Source of the DNA: Coraliomargarita sp. CAG:312
GTDB lineage: Bacteria > Verrucomicrobiota > Verrucomicrobiia > Opitutales > Intestinicryptomonadaceae
DNA: 5,524 nucleotides
Direction: 5' to 3'
NCBI GenBank assembly: GCA_000438015.1
Contig: FR901595.1
Location: 1 to 5,524, forward strand
A program made the position numbers and the translations under genes. The notes beneath the pieces were generated by a model. That model did no database searches. It had not been told where the DNA came from and worked only from the letters and a program-made list of their open reading frames with translations. Every line of letters begins with the position of its first letter. Within the stretch, counting starts at the first letter, position 1. Shown in pieces: positions 1 through 5,524 of this stretch.

Positions 1-431
1 TTGGTTGCAAACACGGGCCCGACGGCAAAATAGTCTAGAATGCCGTTCAATGCGTCTGCGGATTTTGCTTGTTCTATTGAATGCGTGGAAAGACCAAGCA
101 CGCGGCCTCCGCCTATAATTTTGCGGGCGGCTGCGGGGGGGATGTCGTCCTGTCCGATATGCAGCCCGGCACCCGGCAGCGAAGCCGCAAGCTCGGCGTC
201 GTCGTTTATCACGAAAAACGGGGCGCATTCCCTTTGGAATAACGGAAGAATCTCAAGGGCTATTTCACGCCGCTGGGAATGTGTTTGAAGTTTTGCCCGC
301 AGTTGGATTATTTTTGTACCGGCGTTTATCAACTGGGAACATTTGGAATACATATCGGCGCGCGAAACGTATCCGGAGTCTAATATACCGTAGAACTGCG
401 CGTCTTTAAGGCGTTCGGAGAGCTGTCCCAT
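1..431 (-). CDS. thiE: Thiamine phosphate synthase ThiE, C-terminal part missing (runs off left edge)
   Basis: ThiE joins HMP pyrophosphate and thiazole phosphate to make thiamine phosphate in the cytoplasm. Translating the minus strand from the ATG at 431-429 gives 143 residues with no stop before the window edge; full family members are usually about 210 residues, so roughly the last third is missing. The visible TIM-barrel landmarks are typical: QLRAK at 43-47 (the pyrophosphate-binding QxRxK region), FFVINDDAELA at 72-82, GLHIGQDD at 89-96, GLSTHS at 113-118 and DYFAVGPVFAT at 133-143. The start is 10 nt after the stop of the upstream membrane-protein gene, so the two are probably cotranscribed. 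No clear Shine-Dalgarno lies before the ATG, but ILDSGYV at 16-22 sits where the first strand should be, which supports this start. I see no TPP riboswitch upstream in this window. Confidence 0.93.
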   Translation of the reverse strand, partial: MGQLSERLKDAQFYGILDSGYVSRADMYSKCSQLINAGTKIIQLRAKLQTHSQRREIALEILPLFQRECAPFFVINDDAELAASLPGAGLHIGQDDIPPAAARKIIGGGRVLGLSTHSIEQAKSADALNGILDYFAVGPVFAT

Positions 432-441
432 GGAGAGAATT

Positions 442-1047
442 TTAGGATTTTGATTCCGGCTCTCGCTTTGAGTCGTCGACGGAATTTATAACGGGATTTT
501 TTTCCGAGAACAGAACATCGTCATCTTCCTCGTCGTCAATTTCGGGTGCCGGCGGCAAAAATTTTGTGGTGGGTTTGTAAATCAATCCTTTAAATCCCAA
601 CACCCTTACGTCTATTCTACCGAGCTTTTCCACGCCAAGATGTTCGCGGAACGCCGATGTAAGGGCGCTTTGAATTTCCGCGGTGGCGTCCGTAAGTTTT
701 TGTCCAGATTCCAATTTTAGGGAAACGCTCATGCAAAGTCTTCCGCGGCGGGTGTATATATCTACATCCGGGCGGTTAAGGGCGCCCAAACTGTAGCAAA
801 CGCTTTGCACTAGTTCGTCGAGAGCCTTGCGCGAAACTTCCACCACTCCCACGCGGTTGTCGAACAATTTAATTGGTTTGCGGTAGTTTTTTATTTTTCG
901 CAGTATTATCAGCAATATAAACGCCGCCAAAGCTATTCCTAAAAGCTCGGGAGCGTTTGGTTGTTCCCATGCGGTCTTTAGAAATTTTGCGGTGAAAAAT
1001 ATTGCTTCGGAAATTCTTTGGGCGATTAAATCTATGGTGGAATTCAT
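442..1047 (-). CDS. Asp23/AmaP-like single-pass membrane protein
   Basis: This is a 201-residue protein with three visible parts. Residues 1-34 are an N-terminal stretch with amphipathic character. Residues 35-50 are a hydrophobic helix (LLGIALAAFILLIILR), followed by the basic KIKNYRKPIK, so the rest is probably cytoplasmic. Residues about 66-153 resemble the Asp23 (alkaline shock, DUF322) fold as found in the membrane anchor AmaP: GVVEVSRKALDELV, then two strand-like stretches, DVDIYTRRGRLCMSVSLKL and IDVRVLGFKG, around a helix. The tail from 168 is strongly acidic (EIDDEEDDD) and probably disordered. AmaP proteins of Gram-positive bacteria anchor Asp23 at the membrane and are tied to envelope stress; the role here is unknown. 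The family call rests on pattern memory, not on a search. The ATG at 1047 has no good Shine-Dalgarno. The gene lies 95 nt after ubiD and 10 nt before thiE. Confidence 0.7.
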   Translation of the reverse strand: MNSTIDLIAQRISEAIFFTAKFLKTAWEQPNAPELLGIALAAFILLIILRKIKNYRKPIKLFDNRVGVVEVSRKALDELVQSVCYSLGALNRPDVDIYTRRGRLCMSVSLKLESGQKLTDATAEIQSALTSAFREHLGVEKLGRIDVRVLGFKGLIYKPTTKFLPPAPEIDDEEDDDVLFSEKNPVINSVDDSKREPESKS

Positions 1048-1142
1048 ATTGTTGGGCTGTTCTTGCTTCCATACTGCTATGGTGAGGCAGGAATTTTCCT
1101 TTCGATTGTTTTATTAAAGTTATTTTTTATGTTTTAACAAGA
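1048..1142 (-). promoter_or_regulatory. Intergenic gap with candidate promoter for the AmaP-like gene and thiE
   Basis: This AT-rich gap separates ubiD from the membrane-protein gene. Read on the minus strand it holds a candidate sigma70-type promoter: TTGTTA (1140-1135), a 16-nt spacer, then TTTAAT (1118-1113). These match the consensus at 4 of 6 and 5 of 6 positions. It would leave a leader of about 60 nt before the ATG at 1047. I see no T-box, THI element or strong terminator in the gap, so read-through from ubiD is also possible. This is inference from consensus matching only. Confidence 0.3.
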
Positions 1143-2918
1143 CTATTTATTAAAATCGAGGTCGTCAGGCCATTCCCTTTCATGTCCGTCGGCTTTATTT
1201 TTTTTGCAGGCGTCTATGAAACAGGTTTGCCCGCATACTTTTATATCGCGCAAAGGGTCGGTATTATTAAATATCTTCCACAAAAGTTTTGAGCGGTTAT
1301 TTACGTCGATGCCGGCGTCGAAAATAGCAACCGCGCGGAAGTGCCTTTTAAACAAGCTTTCGGATTCTAAGGCCTTAAGGATATCGGCGCCGCGGCGCCC
1401 GTTTTTTTCTATTGATATAGCGCAAAATTTATCGCCGAAATTAGATTTCGCATTTGGGTCTATTTTGCTGATAGCGGCGTTTAATTTTTCGAAATCTTGC
1501 TCTTTTATATCTTCAAATTTTGAGGCTCCGCGCGGGGGTTCGCCGCTTATCCTGCCGGTCAAATCGAATGCTATCTTTGATCCCATGAAAGGATTGGGGG
1601 AGGAATGGTCGAGAACGTCCAGAACCCCATAACCAGATATTATGTCGGTTGTAGGGTCGAAATTTTCCACAAACAATTTCCACACTTGCGGCAGATTTGA
1701 CGGGTCTTTGTCGGCGTCTATTACGACAATAGATTTGCAAAAGCTCATTTGCCCCTGTCCCCACAGCCCGCTTGCGAGCTTTTGGGCGTGGGCCGGATAT
1801 TCTTTGTTTATTGACACTATTGCCGCGTTGTGAAAGACGCCCTCCCACGGAAGAAAATAGTCGCGGATTTCCGGCATTACAGCCTTTAAAAGCGGAAGGA
1901 AAATGCGTTCTGTGGCTTTTGCCATATAGCAGTCTTCCATTGGCGGAGGTCCAACGAGGGTTGCGCAGTAAACGGGGTTTTTCTTGCGGGTAATAGCCGT
2001 TAAGTGGAATACTGGGTACATGTCGGCCAGCGAATAATATCCCGTATGGTCTCCAAAAGGCCCCTCCATGCGGCGTTCGTCGCAATCAACATAGCCTTCC
2101 AGCACAAATTCTGCGTCTGCCGGAACTTGCTGGTTTACTGTTATGCAGTCTGCCATCGGAACGCCCTTTTTTCTGAAAAATCCCGCGAGCAGCAGTTCGT
2201 CGACGCCGCGCGGCATTGGCGCGGTCGCCGCGTAAATGGTGGCGGGATCGGCTCCTATTGCGACTGCAACTTCCATGCGCTTGTTCAGTGCCGCGTGTTC
2301 CTTGAAATAATGCGAACCGTCTTTGTGTATATGCCAGTGCATGCCGGTTGTGCGCTTGTCGTAGATCTGCAGGCGGTACATTCCCAGATTCCGCTTTTTG
2401 CCGTCCGGAGATTTTGTAAAAACCAAGGGGAGCGTCACAAACCTTCCGCCGTCGCGGGGCCAGCATTTTAAAACGGGAATTTCAGAGAGGTCTATGTCTC
2501 CGCCGGTTTGAACGACTTCCTGGCAGGGCGGTTTGCCGCGAAATTTTTTTGGCGCTATGCGCGAAATTGGAAGGACTTTTTGGGCAGCCTTTATCAGTTC
2601 GGTGAGGTTTTGGGGCGGAGCCATATTTATAAGCTCGTCGATTTCATTCCCGGCTGAGTCCAGATTTTCGACTCCAAGCGCCATGGCCATTCTGCGGTTG
2701 CTTCCGAAAAGATTTGTGGCTATGGGAAATGACTTTTTGCCGTTGTCGATTACGTTTTCAAAAAAGAGGGCTTTCCCTCCTCCGGGCTTTTTTGATTCGG
2801 CGTCGGTTATTTTTGATATCTCGATTTCCGGAGACACGGGCTCGGATATGCGTTTTAATTCTCCTGCCGCGTCCAATGCCCCGATAAATTCCTGGAGGTC
2901 TTTATAGCTTTTTTTCAT
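1143..2918 (-). CDS. ubiD: UbiD-family decarboxylase, menaquinone (futalosine pathway) type
   Basis: UbiD-family enzymes are prenylated-FMN-dependent (de)carboxylases. In this setting the likely substrate is prenylated 1,4-dihydroxy-6-naphthoate, making this the MqnL-type enzyme of menaquinone synthesis. At 591 residues it is longer than E. coli UbiD (about 500) and similar in size to the long menaquinone-type relatives. The family landmarks are present: an N-terminal domain starting DLQEFIGALDAAGELKRI (7-24); NLGMYRLQIYDKRTTGMHWH (177-196), the cofactor and metal region; and EGPFGDHTGYYSLADMYPVF (285-304), carrying the conserved acidic active-site signature. GPPPMEDCYMAKATERIFLP (323-342) and the NPFMGSKIAFDLTG region (442-455) also fit. 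The start at 2918 overlaps the end of ubiX by 17 nt and has a purine-rich GGGGAA just upstream, so translation is probably coupled to ubiX. UbiX makes the cofactor this enzyme needs. The exact substrate is inferred from context. Confidence 0.93.
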   Translation of the reverse strand: MKKSYKDLQEFIGALDAAGELKRISEPVSPEIEISKITDAESKKPGGGKALFFENVIDNGKKSFPIATNLFGSNRRMAMALGVENLDSAGNEIDELINMAPPQNLTELIKAAQKVLPISRIAPKKFRGKPPCQEVVQTGGDIDLSEIPVLKCWPRDGGRFVTLPLVFTKSPDGKKRNLGMYRLQIYDKRTTGMHWHIHKDGSHYFKEHAALNKRMEVAVAIGADPATIYAATAPMPRGVDELLLAGFFRKKGVPMADCITVNQQVPADAEFVLEGYVDCDERRMEGPFGDHTGYYSLADMYPVFHLTAITRKKNPVYCATLVGPPPMEDCYMAKATERIFLPLLKAVMPEIRDYFLPWEGVFHNAAIVSINKEYPAHAQKLASGLWGQGQMSFCKSIVVIDADKDPSNLPQVWKLFVENFDPTTDIISGYGVLDVLDHSSPNPFMGSKIAFDLTGRISGEPPRGASKFEDIKEQDFEKLNAAISKIDPNAKSNFGDKFCAISIEKNGRRGADILKALESESLFKRHFRAVAIFDAGIDVNNRSKLLWKIFNNTDPLRDIKVCGQTCFIDACKKNKADGHEREWPDDLDFNK

Positions 2919-3534
2919 TTCCCCATTCCCTTAAAATGTCTTGTTTAAATCCCATTGCCATAGCCGCGCGGGCGGCTATGAAATCCGCGATATCGATTGC
3001 GCTTTTAGGATGCTGGTAAAACGCGGGGCAGGCTGGAAGAATTACGGCTCCGGCTTCGGAAAGAGAGCACATATTGCGCAGGTGCGTGAGCGCAAGCGGG
3101 GTCTCGCGCGGGACAACAACGAGCCTTCTCCTCTCCTTTAATGCCACTTCCGCCGCGCGGACAACGAGGTTGTCGGCTATTGAGTTGGAGATTTTTCCCA
3201 GCGTTTTCATAGAACAAGGTATTACCGCCATTGCGTCGAAAACGAACGAGCCGCTGGCAGGAGGCGCGGAGAAATCGGATTCGTCGAAAAAACTTATTTT
3301 TTCGATTTTTCCGGCGTATTCTTTCGGGCATGTCTTTAATAGCGCGTCGAAAACGCATTTTTCGCCGCCAGTTTCATGGTGAAGAATTTCTTTTGCCGAG
3401 TTTGTCGCGATGCAGAATATCTCGGCCTTGTTGTCCATCAAAATTTTCAGCAGGCGCAGGGCGCAAATAATTCCGGATGCTCCCGTGATGGCAACCACAG
3501 CGCGTTTCTTTTTTAAAATGACAGCGTTTTGCAT
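2902..3534 (-). CDS. ubiX: UbiX-family flavin prenyltransferase
   Basis: UbiX attaches a dimethylallyl group to reduced FMN, giving the prenyl-FMN cofactor of UbiD enzymes. From the ATG at 3534 the product is 210 residues, close to the usual 190-210. The signature residues are clear: AITGASG at 15-21 (flavin and phosphate loop), CSMKTLGKISNSIADNL at 107-123, then RAAEVALKERRRLVVVPRET at 126-145, which includes the catalytic-region PRET, and PLALTHLRNM at 146-155. The reading frame is open upstream to 3639, but those 35 codons overlap the end of the prenyltransferase gene and precede the normal N-terminus. I therefore chose 3534, which lies 5 nt after that gene's stop. The upstream GGACG is only a weak Shine-Dalgarno. 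The 3' end overlaps ubiD by 17 nt. In the futalosine pathway this role is also called MqnM. Confidence 0.94.
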   Translation of the reverse strand: MQNAVILKKKRAVVAITGASGIICALRLLKILMDNKAEIFCIATNSAKEILHHETGGEKCVFDALLKTCPKEYAGKIEKISFFDESDFSAPPASGSFVFDAMAVIPCSMKTLGKISNSIADNLVVRAAEVALKERRRLVVVPRETPLALTHLRNMCSLSEAGAVILPACPAFYQHPKSAIDIADFIAARAAMAMGFKQDILREWGNEKKL

Positions 3535-3539
3535 ATGTT

Positions 3540-4430
3540 TTAACGTCCAAATATGTTTGCAGCAGTTCCCAGGAGTATTAGGGCGGAAATCGCAACGTTT
3601 TCGTAGAAAAATACCAAATTTACCATGCGCATTCCGCACCTTTCAATTGTCAAGTATCCTCCTGCGTATAGCATGGCGGTGGTTGCCGCGCAAGCGTAGA
3701 ATGCTGCGTTTAACTCGAACAGAATTCCCGTAATGAAGAGCAATGCCGCCGCCGAAGCGAATGAAAAAGCCGCCAATAGAAGCGTCGTTCTCCTCCCGAA
3801 CCTCGAAGGCACTGAGAATAGCTTGTGGGCTATGTCAAATTCCCTGTCTTGCAGAGAGTACACCAAGTCGAATCCGGATATATGGAAAAATAGAACTCCG
3901 CCGAGGCACAGTATGCGCGGCGAAAAACCGTCTGTTGCGGCTATCCACGCGCCTATCGGAGCCATGGCAAGCGCGACTCCCAAAATATAGTGCGCCGCCG
4001 CCGTAAACCTTTTGGCGTAAGAATATCCCGTCAGCACGAAAAGAGCCGGAAATGAAAGCCAAAAGCAGATATCGTTTATCATAAACGCGGAAAAAACAAA
4101 GATTGCTGCGGATACTGCCGTAAAGATTTTCACTTCGCGCAACGATATCTTTCCTGTCACGCTTGGCCGGTTTTTTGTGCGTGGATTGAGTATATCGATG
4201 TCCGCGTCGGCGAATCTATTGAATCCCATAGCCGTGGAGCGCGCTGCAGCCATAGCCGTGGAGCGCGCTGCAGCAAACGCCGCCACAATCCAAAGCAAAC
4301 GCGCCGGGGCTATGGAGTATCCGTTTATGTAAGCCAAACATAGTGCCGACAGAGCAAAGGGCAGCGCAAAGAGCGTATGCCCCAGCTTTATGAGTTCTGA
4401 ATATGCTATTGCGCTTTTAAAAAGATTCAT
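3540..4430 (-). CDS. mqnP: UbiA-family prenyltransferase, probably 1,4-dihydroxy-6-naphthoate prenyltransferase (MqnP type)
   Basis: This is an integral membrane prenyltransferase of 296 residues that would attach the polyprenyl tail to the aromatic ring. The first Asp-rich motif is N71-R-x2-D75-x3-D79, followed by ILNPRTKNRPSVTGKIS (80-96). The second is D188-x2-Y191-x2-Q194-D195-x3-D199, followed by HKLFSVPSRFG (202-212). Both have the form seen in 4-hydroxybenzoate-type UbiA enzymes, and both bind Mg-diphosphate. About eight or nine hydrophobic helices are visible, beginning at LGHTLFALPFALSALCLAYI (16-35). UbiX and UbiD downstream and the divergent MqnE favour the menaquinone substrate over 4-hydroxybenzoate; the annotation could equally read ubiA. 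Residues 53-60 and 61-68 are an exact duplicate, AAARSTAM twice, right before the first Asp motif. One copy would match the family length and spacing better. The ATG at 4430 has no clear Shine-Dalgarno. Confidence 0.9.
   Translation of the reverse strand: MNLFKSAIAYSELIKLGHTLFALPFALSALCLAYINGYSIAPARLLWIVAAFAAARSTAMAAARSTAMGFNRFADADIDILNPRTKNRPSVTGKISLREVKIFTAVSAAIFVFSAFMINDICFWLSFPALFVLTGYSYAKRFTAAAHYILGVALAMAPIGAWIAATDGFSPRILCLGGVLFFHISGFDLVYSLQDREFDIAHKLFSVPSRFGRRTTLLLAAFSFASAAALLFITGILFELNAAFYACAATTAMLYAGGYLTIERCGMRMVNLVFFYENVAISALILLGTAANIFGR
4226..4274. repeat. 24-bp perfect tandem duplication inside the prenyltransferase gene
   Basis: Two identical 24-bp units lie side by side, at 4226-4249 and 4250-4273, plus one further matching base. 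Each begins CCATAGCCGTGG and ends GCGCTGCAG on the plus strand. Since 24 is a multiple of three, the frame is kept and the protein gains a second AAARSTAM (residues 53-60 and 61-68). The absence of any difference between the copies suggests a recent slippage event, an assembly artefact, or ongoing copy-number variation. Confidence 0.97.
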
Positions 4431-4454
4431 TTTCCAAATATTCTAAAAAGCAAG

Positions 4455-4490
4455 CGCCCTGCGCAACCATTTTTATTTGATGGAAGGGCG
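4455..4490 (-). other. Imperfect inverted repeat in the operon leader, possible attenuator or operator
   Basis: Outer arms CGCCCT (4455-4460) and AGGGCG (4485-4490) pair over 6 bp. Inner arms CCAT (4467-4470) and ATGG (4480-4483) add 4 bp around a 9-nt loop, with an uneven bulge of 6 nt against 1. On the minus-strand transcript the stem is followed within a few bases by a short T run (4449-4445). It could be a weak attenuator, a protein-binding site or chance. Confidence 0.25.
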
Positions 4491-4512
4491 TAATAATAAA
4501 AAACGCAAAGAA

Positions 4513-4541
4513 AACATAAAAAAAGTAAAGAAAGTTGACAA
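4513..4541 (-). promoter_or_regulatory. Candidate sigma70-type promoter for the prenyltransferase-ubiX-ubiD operon
   Basis: Read on the minus strand: TTGTCA (4541-4536), a 17-nt spacer, then TATGTT (4518-4513), matching the consensus at 5 of 6 and 4 of 6 positions. The predicted transcript start near 4506 gives a leader of about 75 nt before the ATG at 4430. The region is A/T-rich, so chance matches are likely. Confidence 0.4.
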
Positions 4542-4569
4542 AAACGCTCCTTGCACCATCTTCGTAAGG

Positions 4570-5524
4570 ATGGACTTTTTGGCGGATAAAACGGGGTCTG
4601 GAAGACTTTCGAAGTCTGAGGCACTCGAACTCTTAAAGAATGCGTCTCCCATAGAACTGGGCGAAGCTGCGGATCGCGTTCGCCGCAAGCTTCACGGAGA
4701 CAACGCCTATTATGCTGTAAACGCGGCGATAACGTATTCCAATATTTGCGAGGCGCTTTGTCCGATATGTTCATTTTCTAGGAAAGAAGGCGCTGTCGGG
4801 GCGTATTTGCTTGCGGCCGACGAAGTTTTTAAGCGCGCCAAGGCCTTTTCGGAAAAAGGCGCCCAGGAAATCCACATAATCGGCGGGATGTATTCCAAGC
4901 TGCCCTTGGAATATTATTTGGATGTTGTGAAGGCGGTTAAAGCGGCCGATAAAAATTTAAATTTGGTTGCCTTTACGGTCTCGGAATGCGTGTTGATGTC
5001 GCGCGTATCTGGAAAAAGTTTGGGCGAGGTCATAGACATGCTTGTCGAGGCTGGGGTAAACGCGCTTCCGGGCGGCGGAGCCGAAATTTTTGACGAATCT
5101 GTCAGAAAAAAGATATCGCCCAATAAGCTGACCGCGTCTGAATGGCTAGGCGCCATGCAAATCGCCCACGAACACTCTTTGCGCACAAACGCTACAATGC
5201 TTTACGGGCATATAGAGACGCCAGAGTCCGTAATAGACCATCTGTTTAAGTTGCGGGACCAGCAGGATAAATCCGGGGGCTTTAAGGCTTTTGTGCCGTT
5301 GCCGTTTCGCAAAGGCGCAAGCGACATAGAATCTAAAGGATCCGGGGTGTACGATTTGAAAATTTGCGCAATTGCGCGCCTGGTATTGGACAACTTTGCC
5401 CACATTCGCGTTCCTATCCCCCATTTCGGGGATAGAATGGCGCAAATACTGCTGAATTTCGGCGCCGACGACATAGGCGGCACGCATTGGCACGAGGAAG
5501 TCGCCGCCGCCGCGGGCGCAGCGC
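4570..5524 (+). CDS. mqnE: Aminofutalosine synthase MqnE (radical SAM), C-terminus cut by right edge
   Basis: MqnE uses S-adenosylmethionine and a 4Fe-4S cluster to turn 3-[(1-carboxyvinyl)oxy]benzoate into 6-amino-6-deoxyfutalosine, an early step of the futalosine menaquinone pathway. The frame stays open to the window end, giving 318 residues. The radical SAM motif is C60-x3-C64-x2-C67 (CEALCPICSF). Other family landmarks are IHIIGGMYSKLPLEYYLDVV (101-120), LPGGGAEIFDESVRKKISP (166-184), TNATMLYGHIETP (206-218) and DNFAHIR (284-290). NFGADDIGGTHWHEEVAAAAGA near the end places the cut close to the true C-terminus. The start is uncertain. ATG 4570 gives the usual roughly ten residues before GRLS. 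TTG 4579 has AAGGA 8 nt upstream. ATG 4480 adds a lysine-rich stretch of 30 residues that looks like translated spacer. SAM proteins MqnC and CofH are related, but LPGGGAEIF with MLYGHIETP and the QD-x3-GGF-x-AF region best fits MqnE. Confidence 0.9.
   Translation, partial: MDFLADKTGSGRLSKSEALELLKNASPIELGEAADRVRRKLHGDNAYYAVNAAITYSNICEALCPICSFSRKEGAVGAYLLAADEVFKRAKAFSEKGAQEIHIIGGMYSKLPLEYYLDVVKAVKAADKNLNLVAFTVSECVLMSRVSGKSLGEVIDMLVEAGVNALPGGGAEIFDESVRKKISPNKLTASEWLGAMQIAHEHSLRTNATMLYGHIETPESVIDHLFKLRDQQDKSGGFKAFVPLPFRKGASDIESKGSGVYDLKICAIARLVLDNFAHIRVPIPHFGDRMAQILLNFGADDIGGTHWHEEVAAAAGAA

Larger units (their letters stand above)
4431..4569. promoter_or_regulatory. Divergent control region between the prenyltransferase operon and mqnE
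   Basis: This A-rich stretch of 139 bases lies between the two divergent starts, if mqnE begins at 4570. It contains a candidate promoter for the minus-strand operon and an imperfect inverted repeat (listed separately). On the plus strand TTGACA at 4535-4540 is a perfect -35 box, but no good -10 follows at 16-18 nt. AATAAT at 4492-4497 resembles a -10 but lacks a good -35. The mqnE promoter is therefore not resolved. If mqnE instead starts at 4480, only 49 bases separate the genes. Confidence 0.45.

Noticed and set aside
40..288. Plus-strand open frame of 82 codons at the left edge
   Set aside because: It is antisense to thiE, whose frame carries the QxRxK and GQDD motifs.
1089..1100. Short palindrome AGGAATTTTCCT as a terminator after ubiD
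   Set aside because: The stem is only 4-5 bp with a loop of 2-4 nt, is not GC-rich and is not followed by a T run on the relevant strand.
1048..1142. TPP riboswitch controlling the thiE transcript
   Set aside because: Neither the CTGAGA-type element nor the conserved THI-box sequence could be found on the minus strand, and the gap is too short for the full structure.
1204..1632. Plus-strand open frame of 142 codons
   Set aside because: It is antisense to the conserved C-terminal part of ubiD and shows no family features.
1513..2085. Minus-strand open frame of 190 codons
   Set aside because: It lies wholly inside ubiD in another frame. The ubiD frame carries clear family motifs across this span, while this one is rich in Arg and Pro with no recognisable domain.
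2004..2471. Plus-strand open frame of 155 codons
   Set aside because: It is antisense to the ubiD active-site region and has the Cys/His/Arg-rich composition of a shadow frame.
3535..3639. 35-codon N-terminal extension of UbiX
   Set aside because: It overlaps the 3' end of the prenyltransferase gene and lies before the normal UbiX N-terminus; the ATG at 3534 fits family length and operon spacing.
4427..4774. Minus-strand open frame of 115 codons upstream of the prenyltransferase
   Set aside because: It covers the mqnE coding region in antisense, including the Fe-S motif area, and has low-complexity composition. No start signal or family match is visible.

Overview
The window is chromosomal, housekeeping-type bacterial DNA, densely coded, with two truncated edge genes. 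Its core is a block for the futalosine route to menaquinone. Three minus-strand genes form a tight operon: a UbiA-family aromatic prenyltransferase, a UbiX flavin prenyltransferase and a 591-residue UbiD-family decarboxylase. Divergent from them, on the plus strand, is a radical SAM protein that I read as aminofutalosine synthase (MqnE), cut by the right edge. MqnE acts early in the pathway. The other three prenylate and decarboxylate 1,4-dihydroxy-6-naphthoate, with UbiX supplying the prenylated FMN that UbiD needs.

Layout from left to right. Bases 1-431 (minus) hold the N-terminal part of thiamine phosphate synthase ThiE. Bases 442-1047 (minus) encode a small one-pass membrane protein with an Asp23/AmaP-like domain, ending 10 nt before thiE. 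A 95-nt gap with a possible promoter follows. Bases 1143-2918 are ubiD, 2902-3534 ubiX and 3540-4430 the prenyltransferase, all minus strand with a 17-nt overlap or a 5-nt gap between them. Bases 4431-4569 are a divergent control region, with a candidate promoter for the operon and an imperfect hairpin. From 4570 (or possibly 4480) to the right edge is mqnE.

No rRNA, tRNA, CRISPR array, insertion sequence or phage gene is visible. I cannot name the organism. The futalosine pathway and the long UbiD-like decarboxylase fit the Planctomycetes-Verrucomicrobia-Chlamydiae group (perhaps a verrucomicrobial or lentisphaeral lineage), but this is a guess. Shine-Dalgarno signals are weak or absent before several genes.

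The most unusual feature is an exact in-frame 24-bp tandem duplication in the prenyltransferase. It adds eight residues immediately before the first catalytic Asp-rich motif. I see no convincing novel multi-gene system here; the rest is mostly recognisable metabolism.
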